From Streptomyces californicus (lineage in GTDB: Bacteria; Actinomycetota; Actinomycetes; Streptomycetales; Streptomycetaceae), in NCBI RefSeq assembly GCF_000717645.1, contig NZ_JNZZ01000002.1, forward strand, positions 310,001 to 374,000: a stretch of 64,000 nt of DNA, given 5' to 3'. Positions 24,679 through 32,476 of this stretch are shown here, piece by piece. Position 1 is the stretch's first letter; each line of letters opens with the position of its first letter. A model generated the notes under the pieces. The model did no database searches. It was not told the origin of the DNA and saw nothing but the letters and a program-made list of their open reading frames with translations. Both the position numbers and the translations under genes were made by a program.

Positions 24679-25698
24679 ATGGCCATGCCGCTCCGTCAGT
24701 CCATCAAGGTCGCGACGTATCTCTTCGAACAGAAGCTCCGCAAGCGTGAGAAGTTCCCGCTGATCGTCGAGCTGGAGCCGTTGTTCGCCTGCAACCTCGC
24801 GTGCGAGGGCTGCGGGAAGATCCAGCACCCGGCCGGTGTCCTGAAGCAGCGCATGCCGGTCGCCCAGGCGGTGGGCGCGGTGCTCGAATCCGGGGCCCCC
24901 ATGGTCTCCATCGCCGGCGGCGAGCCGCTGATGCACCCGCAGATCGACGAGATCGTGCGCCAGCTCGTCGCACGGAAGAAATACGTCTTCCTCTGCACCA
25001 ACGCGATGCTGATGCGCAAGAAGCTCGACAAGTTCACGCCGTCCCCGTACTTCGCCTTCGCGGTGCACATCGACGGACTGCGGGAGCGGCACGACGAGTC
25101 CGTCGCCAAGGAAGGCGTGTTCGACGAGGCCGTCGCCGCGATGAAGGAGGCCAAGCGGCGCGGCTTCCGCGTCACCACGAACTCCACCTTCTTCAACACC
25201 GACACCCCGCAGACCATCATTGAGGTCCTGAACTACCTCAACGACGACCTGCACGTCGACGAGATGATGATCTCGCCCGCCTACGCCTACGAGAAGGCCC
25301 CCGACCAGGAGCACTTCCTCGGCGTCGAGCAGACCCGCGAACTGTTCAAGAAGGCGTTCGCGGGCGGCAACCGGGCCCGGTGGCGGCTCAACCACTCGCC
25401 GCTCTTCCTCGACTTCCTGGAGGGCAAGGCGGACTTCCCGTGCACCGCCTGGGCGATCCCCAACTACTCCCTCTTCGGCTGGCAGCGCCCCTGCTACCTG
25501 ATGAGCGACGGCTACGTCCCCACGTACCGCCAGCTCATCGAGGAGACCGACTGGGAGAAGTACGGCCGGGGCAAGGACCCGCGCTGCGCCAACTGCATGG
25601 CGCACTGCGGCTACGAACCCACGGCGGTGCTGGCCACCATGGGATCGCTCAAGGAGTCCCTGCGCGCGGCGCGGGAGACCGTCAGCAGCAACCGGTGA
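24679..25698 (+). CDS. hpnH: Adenosyl-hopene transferase HpnH (radical SAM)
   Basis: A 339-residue radical SAM enzyme that joins the 5'-deoxyadenosyl group to the hopanoid skeleton, the first side-chain step. The [4Fe-4S] cysteines are C38, C42 and C45 (CNLACEGC), the SAM-binding turn is IAGGEPLMHP, and a C-terminal cysteine cluster ends with RCANCMAHCGYE. Start ATG 24679 follows AGGAGG with a normal spacer; an earlier ATG at 24640 lies inside hpnG. The next gene begins 4 bases after its stop. Confidence 0.96.
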   Translation: MAMPLRQSIKVATYLFEQKLRKREKFPLIVELEPLFACNLACEGCGKIQHPAGVLKQRMPVAQAVGAVLESGAPMVSIAGGEPLMHPQIDEIVRQLVARKKYVFLCTNAMLMRKKLDKFTPSPYFAFAVHIDGLRERHDESVAKEGVFDEAVAAMKEAKRRGFRVTTNSTFFNTDTPQTIIEVLNYLNDDLHVDEMMISPAYAYEKAPDQEHFLGVEQTRELFKKAFAGGNRARWRLNHSPLFLDFLEGKADFPCTAWAIPNYSLFGWQRPCYLMSDGYVPTYRQLIEETDWEKYGRGKDPRCANCMAHCGYEPTAVLATMGSLKESLRAARETVSSNR

Positions 25699-25702
25699 CC
25701 CG

Positions 25703-27211
25703 GTGACCGAAGCGGCGGGTCCGGCCGTCCCGGCTTCCCCGGGGCGGCCGGACCCGTACGGCTCCACGGGACAGAAGCCGTACGGCGGCGCAGACGAAGG
25801 AGACGAGCGGGCGATGACGGACGGCGGAAACCGGGGTTTCGACTTGGCGCGGCTCCTCGCCGAGCGCGGGGCCGAGCGGTACGACCTGCACACGCGCCAC
25901 CTCAACCACCAGCTGCCGCGCATGCTGCACACCCTCGGCTTCGACAAGGTCTACGAGCGTGCCGAGGGCGCGTACTTCTGGGACGCGGACGGCGACGACT
26001 ACCTCGACATGCTCGCCGGGTTCGGCGTCATGGGCCTGGGCCGCCACCACCCCGTCGTCCGCCGGGCCCTGCACGACGTGCTCGACGCCCGGCTCGCCGA
26101 CCTCACCCGCTTCGACTGCCAGCCGCTGCCCGGCCTGCTCGCCGAGAGGCTGCTCGCCCACAGTCCGCACCTGGACCGGGTCTTCTTCGGGAACAGCGGC
26201 ACGGAGGCGGTCGAGACGGCCCTGAAGTTCGCGCGGTACGCCACCGGGAAGCCCCGCGTCCTCTACTGCGACCACGCCTTCCACGGTCTGACCACCGGCT
26301 CCCTGTCCGTGAACGGGGAACGCGGCTTCCGCGACGGCTTCGCCCCGCTGCTGCCCGACACGGCCGTACCCCTCGGTGACCTGGACGCGCTGCGCCGGGA
26401 GCTGAAGCGGGGGGACGTGGCGGCGCTGGTCGTCGAGCCGATCCAGGGCAAGGGCGTGCACGCGGCTCCACCCGGCTATCTGCGCGCGGCCCAGGAGCTG
26501 CTGCACCGGTACAAGGCGCTGCTGATCGCCGACGAGGTGCAGACCGGCCTGGGCCGGACCGGGGACTTCTACGCCTACCAGCACGAGGAGGGCGTGGAGC
26601 CCGACCTGGTGTGCGTGGCCAAGGCGCTCTCCGGCGGCTATGTGCCGGTCGGCGCGACCCTCGGCAAGGACTGGATCTTCCGGAAGGTCTACTCCTCGAT
26701 GGACCGGGTCCTCGTCCACTCGGCGAGCTTCGGCTCCAACGCCCAGGCGATGGCGGCCGGGCTCGCCGTCCTCGCGGTCATGGAGGACGAGGAGATCACC
26801 GCGAACGCCCGCCGCACCGGGGACCTGCTGCGCGAGCGCCTCGCCGCCCTGGTGGACCGCTACGAGCTGCTGCACGAGGTCCGCGGCCGAGGGCTGATGA
26901 TCGGCATCGAGTTCGGCCGGCCCTCGTCACTGAAGCTGCGCAGCCGCTGGACCATGCTCCAAGCGGCCCGCAAGGGGCTCTTCGCCCAGATGGTCGTGGT
27001 GCCGCTGCTCCAGAATCACCGCATCCTCACCCAGGTCTCCGGCGACCACCTGGAAGTGATCAAGCTGATCCCGCCCCTGATCATCGGGGACGCGGAGGTG
27101 GACCGCTTCGTGACGGCGTTCACCTCCGTCATGGACGACGCGCACAGCGGGGGCGGACTGATGTGGGACTTCGGCCGGACCCTCGTCAGACAGGCGATGG
27201 CCCACCGCTGA
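25703..27211 (+). CDS. Class III PLP aminotransferase of the hopanoid operon (HpnO-like)
   Basis: A class III aminotransferase of 465-502 residues. The PLP lysine is in CVAKALSGGYVPVG, with the pocket motifs FFGNSGTEAVETALKFAR and LIADEVQTGLGRTG. At this position in Streptomyces hopanoid operons it is thought to convert a ribosylhopane to aminobacteriohopanetriol. Two starts are possible: GTG 25703, 4 bases after hpnH, or ATG 25814, which has GAAGGAG upstream and fits the family length better. The first 37 residues of the longer form are low complexity. It is the last gene of the operon. Confidence 0.9.
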   Translation: MTEAAGPAVPASPGRPDPYGSTGQKPYGGADEGDERAMTDGGNRGFDLARLLAERGAERYDLHTRHLNHQLPRMLHTLGFDKVYERAEGAYFWDADGDDYLDMLAGFGVMGLGRHHPVVRRALHDVLDARLADLTRFDCQPLPGLLAERLLAHSPHLDRVFFGNSGTEAVETALKFARYATGKPRVLYCDHAFHGLTTGSLSVNGERGFRDGFAPLLPDTAVPLGDLDALRRELKRGDVAALVVEPIQGKGVHAAPPGYLRAAQELLHRYKALLIADEVQTGLGRTGDFYAYQHEEGVEPDLVCVAKALSGGYVPVGATLGKDWIFRKVYSSMDRVLVHSASFGSNAQAMAAGLAVLAVMEDEEITANARRTGDLLRERLAALVDRYELLHEVRGRGLMIGIEFGRPSSLKLRSRWTMLQAARKGLFAQMVVVPLLQNHRILTQVSGDHLEVIKLIPPLIIGDAEVDRFVTAFTSVMDDAHSGGGLMWDFGRTLVRQAMAHR

Positions 27212-27243
27212 GCCGGGGGGATAGAGCCCCAGGGTTTACCTCT

Positions 27244-27262
27244 GAGGCAAGTTATTTGCCTC
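27244..27262. promoter_or_regulatory. Palindromic operator before the XRE/cupin gene
   Basis: GAGGCAA-GTTAT-TTGCCTC is a 7-bp perfect inverted repeat, 28 bases upstream of the XRE regulator start codon. It lies in unusually AT-rich sequence, and TTTACC lies 7 bases upstream as a possible -35. It is the best candidate for autoregulatory binding. Confidence 0.55.
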
Positions 27263-27290
27263 TGGGGAAAGATCCTGGCCCAATGGTTCC

Positions 27291-27899
27291 ATGAACCCTC
27301 CGGACGAAGGGGCGCCGGACGAGCTCCCCGGCGTCGCCCCCCGCCTGCGCGACCTGCGCCGCGCCCGCGGTCTCACCCTGGAGACCGCGGCCGGCCGGGC
27401 CGGGCTCTCCCCGGCCCATCTCTCCCGGCTGGAGACCGGCCGCAGGCAGCCCTCGCTGCCCATGCTGCTCGGGCTCGCCCGCATCTACGGTACGACGGTC
27501 TCCGAACTTCTCGGCGAGCAGCCACCCGAACGTGACGCGATCGTGCGCGGCGGCGCCTTCGAGGGGACGGAGGCCGACGGCTGGATGTACCGGCAGGCCG
27601 GCGGCTCCGGCCGCGCGATGCAGGCTTTGCGGGTACGCGTCCCGTACGGGGCCCAGGGCGACCTGGTCCGGGTCCACCCGGGGGAGGAGTGGCTGTACGT
27701 CCTGGAGGGCCGACTGCGGGTCGGGCTCGGCGACACCGTCCACGACCTCGGTCCCGGTGACAGCGCCCATTTCGACTCGCTCACCCCGCACCGGATCGCG
27801 GCGGTCGACCGTTGCGGCGCGGAGCTGCTCTTCGTCCACTCGCTGCTGCAGAGCCCCGCCGCCGAGCTCTGCCTCGGCAGCGGACTCCACGCGCGCTGA
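27291..27899 (+). CDS. XRE-family regulator with C-terminal cupin domain
   Basis: A 202-residue cytoplasmic regulator. An XRE helix-turn-helix spans about residues 15-72 (LRDLRRARGLTLETAAGRAG and LSPAHLSRLETGRRQPSL), and a small cupin domain spans about 115-190 (HPGEEWLYVLEGRLRVGLGD, then GDSAHFDSLTPHRI). The cupin usually senses a small metabolite. It precedes a 57-residue membrane peptide gene (DUF6126), a pairing I recall as common in Streptomyces. A palindrome directly upstream suggests autoregulation. Start ATG 27291. Confidence 0.88.
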   Translation: MNPPDEGAPDELPGVAPRLRDLRRARGLTLETAAGRAGLSPAHLSRLETGRRQPSLPMLLGLARIYGTTVSELLGEQPPERDAIVRGGAFEGTEADGWMYRQAGGSGRAMQALRVRVPYGAQGDLVRVHPGEEWLYVLEGRLRVGLGDTVHDLGPGDSAHFDSLTPHRIAAVDRCGAELLFVHSLLQSPAAELCLGSGLHAR

Positions 27900-27963
27900 C
27901 CGGCGCCATACGCCGGGTCCGCCCTTCACTCCACCGGCCGTGAGGCCGACAGAGAGGACCGTC

Positions 27964-28137
27964 ATGTCCGATTCCGAACACTACGACCCGCTGGGCCCCG
28001 GACGCCGGGTCGGTGAGGACCCGCAGGAGAAGCGGATGCCGCGCGGCCTCGTCATCCGGCTCTTCGCCTATCTGGTGGCGGGCCATGTCGTGGCCGCCTT
28101 CCTCTACGTGCTGTTCGTGGTGGCCGGGAGCAAGTGA
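27964..28137 (+). CDS. DUF6126 family small membrane protein
   Basis: A 57-residue protein: about 30 polar residues (MSDSEHYDPLGPGRR) then one transmembrane helix (IRLFAYLVAGHVVAAFLYVL) and a short tail. It resembles the small actinobacterial DUF6126 proteins, of unknown function. ATG 27964 follows AGAGAGGA at 7 bases. It is 64 bases downstream of the XRE/cupin gene and likely co-transcribed. Confidence 0.75.
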   Translation: MSDSEHYDPLGPGRRVGEDPQEKRMPRGLVIRLFAYLVAGHVVAAFLYVLFVVAGSK

Positions 28138-28159
28138 GGGCGGGCCGCCGCCGGAGCGG

Positions 28160-28972
28160 TCAGCCCCGGTCGAGCAGGCGCTCGCGCAGCCGGTCCCGGG
28201 TCTCCGGGGAGACGCCCAGGCCCTCGGACAGGTAGCGGTCCGTCGTGCCCCAGTTCTCCTCGATGGCCGCGAAGGCCGCGGCGAGATAGGCGGGCCGCGC
28301 TCCGAAGAGCGGGTCCAGCAGCTCCAGGACCTCGGGCGACATGCCGGCCTCGGTGGTGTCGGAGCGCTTGACGGCATAGCGGCGGTGGAGGTCGTTGGAC
28401 TTGAGGTAGTCCTCCTCGATCGCCTCCTTCTCGACGTCGACCGCCAGTAGGGCGACCGCGATCGAGAGGCCGGCCCGGTCCTTGCCCGCCGCACAGTGCA
28501 TCAGCGCCGGCACGCTGTCCTCGGCCAGGGCGTGCAGGACCCGGCTGTGCTCGGCGGTGCGCTCCTCGATCGTCGCGCGGTACATCCGGAGCATGCGGTC
28601 CACCCCCTGGCCGTCCGCCAGGACCGAGCGGAGCTGCTCGATGTTCCCGTCGCCCACCAGCCGCCAGAACTCCGCGCCGTCGGCCGGGTCCGAGAGCGGA
28701 ATGCTGATGTTGCGGACACCGGCCAGCTCCACGTCGTACCCGTCGAGCCGGTGGTCGGCCGAGTGGCGGAAGTCGAAGATCGTGTGCAGTCCCAGCCCGC
28801 CGAGGAAGGCCGCGTCCTCGGCGGTGGCGTGCGCCAGGTGGCCGCTGCGGTAGAGGCGGCCGAAGGCGGTGCGCCGCCCGTCCGTGGTGGGCAGCCCGCC
28901 CACGTCGCGGAAGTTGCGGACTCCGGCCAGCACGGTCTCTGTCGGCGGGACCTGCGGCACCTGCTGCGTCAC
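28160..28972 (-). CDS. Tyrosine-protein phosphatase (DSP/IphP type)
   Basis: A 270-residue protein phosphatase. The P-loop C(X)5R motif is HCAAGKDRAG, and the N-terminal family segment is GVRNFRDVGGLPTTDGRR, with the general-acid region near ISIPLSD. It would dephosphorylate phosphotyrosine or phospho-lipids/sugars; IphP-type enzymes have broad specificity. Start GTG 28972 is chosen because AGGAG lies 5-6 bases upstream and homology starts there; the frame is open to 29251 but reads random sequence. Convergent with the DUF6126 gene, with only 22 bases between stops. Confidence 0.88.
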   Translation of the reverse strand: MTQQVPQVPPTETVLAGVRNFRDVGGLPTTDGRRTAFGRLYRSGHLAHATAEDAAFLGGLGLHTIFDFRHSADHRLDGYDVELAGVRNISIPLSDPADGAEFWRLVGDGNIEQLRSVLADGQGVDRMLRMYRATIEERTAEHSRVLHALAEDSVPALMHCAAGKDRAGLSIAVALLAVDVEKEAIEEDYLKSNDLHRRYAVKRSDTTEAGMSPEVLELLDPLFGARPAYLAAAFAAIEENWGTTDRYLSEGLGVSPETRDRLRERLLDRG

Positions 28973-29345
28973 GGGGGCTCCTGGGATCTCTGGCGCCGGC
29001 GCGGCTCGCCGGCGAGGGCGCTCCCGTGACGATACGACATCGATTCCCCCGGAAATCATCACGGTCGAGCACCCCGGTGAGGAGGGCCGCGAACGCCGGA
29101 ACTGATCCCGCGTCAGTGGTTCCGCGCACCCCATGTCCGTATTGGTGCATTTCGCAGAACATGCCCCGCTAATGGGGGAGATGGGAATGCGGGGGTGAGC
29201 GGGATCATATTCGTGACGGTCCGTGGTGAACGCGCCCAGGGGTATTCCCATGGCTCGCGCGGAAATTCAAGATCCGTAATCCACGGAGTGTCACGGGAAA
29301 TGCCGGGCGATGCCGAATCGATGATTCCGGTGCGCAACCGATGGC

Positions 29346-29375
29346 TTGTTCCGCTCGTCCCGGCCGGTTTACGGT
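29346..29375 (+). promoter_or_regulatory. Predicted promoter of the riboswitch-controlled M23 gene
   Basis: TTGTTC (29346-29351), an 18-base spacer and TACGGT (29370-29375) would start transcription near 29382, about 13 bases before the conserved riboswitch begins. The sequence from 29103 to 29345 has noticeably lower GC than its surroundings and shows no gene. Confidence 0.45.
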
Positions 29376-29395
29376 CACCGTCAATCCGGACGGAC

Positions 29396-29569
29396 CGCCT
29401 AATCCTGCCGCCGCCCGGAATTCGCACCCATCCACACAGACGTGGCAGGAGCGGGGGAACCAGGTAAGCCGCCGGACCGGAGTGATCCGGGCCGGCTCGG
29501 GGTGAAGTCGCCGCAACGCGACCGGGCATCTCCAGCCCGAACCCGACAGCTCACCTCGCAGGCGCCGGA
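29396..29569 (+). ncRNA. Cyclic di-AMP riboswitch (ydaO-yuaA class)
   Basis: The untranslated leader holds the conserved blocks of this class in order: CGCCTAATCCTGCCG near the 5' end, then GGGGAACCAGG, then GGGGTGAAGTCG, and the hallmark GCCCGAACCCGACAGCTCACC at 29535-29555, followed by CTCGCAGGCGCCGGAGAGG. It lies directly upstream of a LysM/M23 peptidase gene, the usual setting in Streptomyces, where c-di-AMP binding turns cell-wall hydrolase expression down. Ends are approximate to about 5 bases. Confidence 0.9.
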
Positions 29570-29581
29570 GAGGAATTCCCC

Positions 29582-30532
29582 ATGCCCGCAAAGGGTAAGC
29601 ACCGCCGTCCGAAGTCCGGCCCGATCTCCCGCGGCGTCCTCGCCGCCGGGACCGGAGGCGCCGTACTCGCCCTCCCGCTGATCGGCGCCACCGCCGCCAA
29701 CGCGGCGGACCAGGCCGCCCCGGCCGCGAAGCCCGCCGCCGCCTCGGTGGCCGCCGCGCACACCGCGCCGGCCGCCGCCCCGGCGAAGGCCGCCCCGAAG
29801 ACGTACTCCGTCGTCTCCGGCGACTACCTGTCGAAGATCGCCGCCGAGCACAAGATCAAGGGCGGCTGGGAGAAGCTCTACCAGGACAACCGCTCCACCG
29901 TCGGCGGCGACCCCAGCCTGATCCACCCGGGCATGAAGCTGACCCTCGGCGCCAAGGGCTCCGCCCCGGCCGAAAAGTCCGCCGCCCCCGAGGCCGCCCC
30001 GAAGAAGGCGGCCCCGGCCCCGAAGGCCGCGCCGAAGCAGGCGCCCAAGGGCGACACGATCTCCGCCGACGACTCCGAGGGCTCGGAGAAGTCCGCGCAG
30101 ACCGGTTCCTCCGAGGCCACCGGCTCCGGCTGGTCCGCCCCGCTGGCCAACCCCAACGTCACCACCCAGTACCGCGCTTCGGGCGCCAGCTGGTCCAGCG
30201 GCTACCACACCGGCTCGGACTTCCAGGCCGCCTCCGGCACCCCCGTCCTGGCCATCGGCCCGGGCACCGTGGTCTCGGCCGGCAACAGCGGGTCCTACGG
30301 CAACGAGGTCGTCATCAAGCACGAGGACGGCATGTACTCCCAGTACGCCCACCAGTCCTCGCTGAACGTCTCCGTCGGCCAGACCGTCACGGGCGGCCAG
30401 CAGATCGGCCTCTCCGGCTCCACCGGCAACTCCACCGGACCGCACCTGCATTTCGAGGTCCGCACCGGCCCGAGCTACGGCTCTGACGTCGACCCGATCG
30501 CGTACCTGCGTCAGCACGGCGTCTCCGTCTGA
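29582..30532 (+). CDS. Secreted LysM and M23-family peptidoglycan endopeptidase
   Basis: A 316-residue exported protein. A basic N-terminus (MPAKGKHRRPKSGPISRG) and an Ala-rich hydrophobic stretch ending near ANAADQA form the signal peptide. A LysM domain (YSVVSGDYLSKIAAEHKIKG) covers about residues 76-122, a P/A/K-rich linker follows, and an M23 domain fills the last 120 residues with zinc ligands in GYHTGSDF and HLHFEV. It would cut peptide crosslinks in the cell wall during growth or germination. A c-di-AMP riboswitch precedes it and a perfect hairpin follows it. Confidence 0.94.
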   Translation: MPAKGKHRRPKSGPISRGVLAAGTGGAVLALPLIGATAANAADQAAPAAKPAAASVAAAHTAPAAAPAKAAPKTYSVVSGDYLSKIAAEHKIKGGWEKLYQDNRSTVGGDPSLIHPGMKLTLGAKGSAPAEKSAAPEAAPKKAAPAPKAAPKQAPKGDTISADDSEGSEKSAQTGSSEATGSGWSAPLANPNVTTQYRASGASWSSGYHTGSDFQAASGTPVLAIGPGTVVSAGNSGSYGNEVVIKHEDGMYSQYAHQSSLNVSVGQTVTGGQQIGLSGSTGNSTGPHLHFEVRTGPSYGSDVDPIAYLRQHGVSV

Positions 30533-30551
30533 TCCGGCGCGGGAAGGAGTG

Positions 30552-30590
30552 AGCGAGGGGCGATGTGCCGTCAGCACATCGCCCCTCGCT
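30552..30590 (+). terminator. Perfect 17-bp stem-loop terminator
   Basis: AGCGAGGGGCGATGTGC and GCACATCGCCCCTCGCT pair perfectly around a 5-base loop, 19 bases after the M23 gene stop, followed by a T-rich run (TTATTCCGTCTTTA). It is the most classical terminator in the window. Confidence 0.85.
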
Positions 30591-30693
30591 TATTCCGTCT
30601 TTACCAAAAACTGACCGGGTGGTCTATCTCACCACCCGTCAACCCCATATTACGGTCGCGTAGGTCACATCGAACGGTGCAGGATACGTGGTT

Positions 30694-31521
30694 GTGGCAG
30701 ACGATTCGAGAAACAACCAGCAGCACACCATCGGGTCGTACGCGGCGATCGGCGACAGTTTCACCGAGGGCGTCGGCGACCCCGGACCGGACGGGGCCTT
30801 CGTCGGCTGGGCGGACCGTTTCGCGGTACTCCTCGCGGACCGGCTCCCCGCCCCCGAAACGTCGGCCGGCCCCGACGACTCCCCGCACGGGAACTTCCGC
30901 TACGCCAATCTCGCCGTACGCGGACGCCTCCTCGACCAGATCGTGGCGGAGCAGGTGCCCCGGGCCAAGGAGCTGGCCCCCGACCTGGTCAGCTTCTGCG
31001 CCGGCGGCAACGACATCATCCGGCCGGGCACCGACCCCGACGACCTCGCCGAGCGCTACGAGCGGGCGGTCGCCGAACTGAGCGACGCCGTCGGCACGGT
31101 CATGGTCACCACCGGCTTCGACACCCGGGGCGTCCCGGTCCTGCGCCACATGCGCGGCAAGATCGCCACGTACAACGTCCACCTGCGGGCCATCGCCGAC
31201 CGCTACCGGTGCCCGGTGCTCGACCTGTGGTCGCTGCGCTCCGTCCAGGACCGGCGCGCCTGGGACGCCGACCGGCTGCACCTGTCGCCCGAGGGCCACA
31301 CCCGCGTCGCCCTGCGCGCCGCCCAGGTCCTCGGCCACCAGGTGCCCGCCGACCCCGACCAGCCCTGGCCGCCGCAGGCCCAGCGCACCCCCTACGACAC
31401 GCGGCGCGACAACATCCAGTGGGCCCGCGAGTACCTGGTGCCGTGGATCGGCCGCCGACTGCGCGGCGAGTCCTCCGGCGACCACGTCGAGGCGAAGCGC
31501 CCGGACCTGCTGCCCCTGTAG
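30694..31521 (+). CDS. SGNH/GDSL-family hydrolase
   Basis: A 275-residue lipase/esterase-fold protein. The block motifs are GDSFTEGVGDPGPDG (nucleophile Ser), the block III CAGGNDII and the block V DRLHLSPEGH with the catalytic Asp and His. No signal peptide is seen, so it is probably cytoplasmic; the substrate ester is unknown. GTG 30694 is chosen because AGGA lies 9 bases upstream; GTG 30688 is too close to that site. The 161-base upstream gap is AT-rich and holds a GGGTGG/CCACCC inverted repeat (30617-30637). Convergent with the STM4011-family gene. Confidence 0.86.
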   Translation: MADDSRNNQQHTIGSYAAIGDSFTEGVGDPGPDGAFVGWADRFAVLLADRLPAPETSAGPDDSPHGNFRYANLAVRGRLLDQIVAEQVPRAKELAPDLVSFCAGGNDIIRPGTDPDDLAERYERAVAELSDAVGTVMVTTGFDTRGVPVLRHMRGKIATYNVHLRAIADRYRCPVLDLWSLRSVQDRRAWDADRLHLSPEGHTRVALRAAQVLGHQVPADPDQPWPPQAQRTPYDTRRDNIQWAREYLVPWIGRRLRGESSGDHVEAKRPDLLPL

Positions 31522-31545
31522 AGGTCCTTCACGCGGCGGGCGGCC

Positions 31546-32469
31546 TCAGGATTCCAGCAGCGGCAGCGCGCGACGGGACGGGTCCGGCATGACGAGCCCG
31601 TCCCGCGGCGCTCCGCCCGAGGCGCCGAAGCCGGCCGGTATCCGCTCCAGGACACCGCCGGCGAACACGTCGTACAGCGGCAGCGACTCCAGATGCACAT
31701 AGCCGATGTGGCAGTCGCACACGGCGAGCGGACAGGCCCGCGGGCCGAGCGCCCGGCGGTAGCTGCCGTCGTACAGATTGCCCAGCTCCGCCTTGACGAA
31801 ATGGCACCGCCGCACCGTGCCCTCACCGTCCACCGAGATCACCGACTCGCCCGTCCGGCACGGCAGCCCCGCCGAACGGTGCGGATCACGGCTGTAGGGG
31901 AACAGCGGGTCCAGCTCCGTCCACCGCGCCGCCTCCTCGTCGGTGTACGTACGGCCCTCGGCGGCGTTCACCCAGAGGTAGACCTCCGCGGGCAGCGCCG
32001 CCCGCAGCCGCCGCGCCTCACCGAGGTGCTCGTCGAACCCCACGACGCCCACGCTGTACCGGATCCCCAGCGCGGACAGCTCCCGGCACCTGCCCAGGAA
32101 CCGCTCGTACGGCGTCTGCCCCGGGTGATACGTGCACCAGAGGGCGATCCGCTCCGGATCGGCCTCCGCCAGCCACGCGGTACGGCCGCTCAGGTTCGTC
32201 TGGATCGCGACCCGCCCGATGTGCGGCAGGTGCGACAGTTCGGTCAGCGCCCGCCGGTACCAGGAGCGCACCAGCCCCTCGCCCCACGGGGTGAACAGCA
32301 CGGACAGCCGGTCGTCGGTCTGCTCCGCCGCCCAGCCGGTGAACCGCTCCAGCGCCGCCCGGTCCGACGTCAGCTGCGCCCGGCTGTCGCGCCGCTTGGC
32401 GAACGGGCAGTACGGACAGTCGTAGTCGCACGAGGCGAGCGGGCCCCGGTAGAGGATCGTCAGGTCCAC
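31546..32469 (-). CDS. STM4011-family radical SAM protein
   Basis: A 307-residue radical SAM protein. The N-terminal Fe-S cysteines are CX3CX2C (LASCDYDCPYCPFAKR). A second Cys group near residue 215 (GLPCRTGESVISVDGEGTVR) and CPLAVCDCHIGY near 258 suggest a C-terminal cluster like the SPASM type. It belongs to the STM4011 family, always found with STM4012-type genes, and no reaction is known. It is the last gene of the minus-strand operon. Start GTG 32469, 7 bases past the STM4012 stop; the frame further upstream is open but has no homology. Confidence 0.85.
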   Translation of the reverse strand: MDLTILYRGPLASCDYDCPYCPFAKRRDSRAQLTSDRAALERFTGWAAEQTDDRLSVLFTPWGEGLVRSWYRRALTELSHLPHIGRVAIQTNLSGRTAWLAEADPERIALWCTYHPGQTPYERFLGRCRELSALGIRYSVGVVGFDEHLGEARRLRAALPAEVYLWVNAAEGRTYTDEEAARWTELDPLFPYSRDPHRSAGLPCRTGESVISVDGEGTVRRCHFVKAELGNLYDGSYRRALGPRACPLAVCDCHIGYVHLESLPLYDVFAGGVLERIPAGFGASGGAPRDGLVMPDPSRRALPLLES

Positions 32470-32476
32470 GGCCCGG

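Noticed and set aside
30617..30637. GGGTGG-N9-CCACCC inverted repeat upstream of the GDSL hydrolase, considered as an operator
   Set aside because: The arms are short and G/C-only with a long spacer, and no promoter boxes line up with it, so it was not listed as a regulatory feature.
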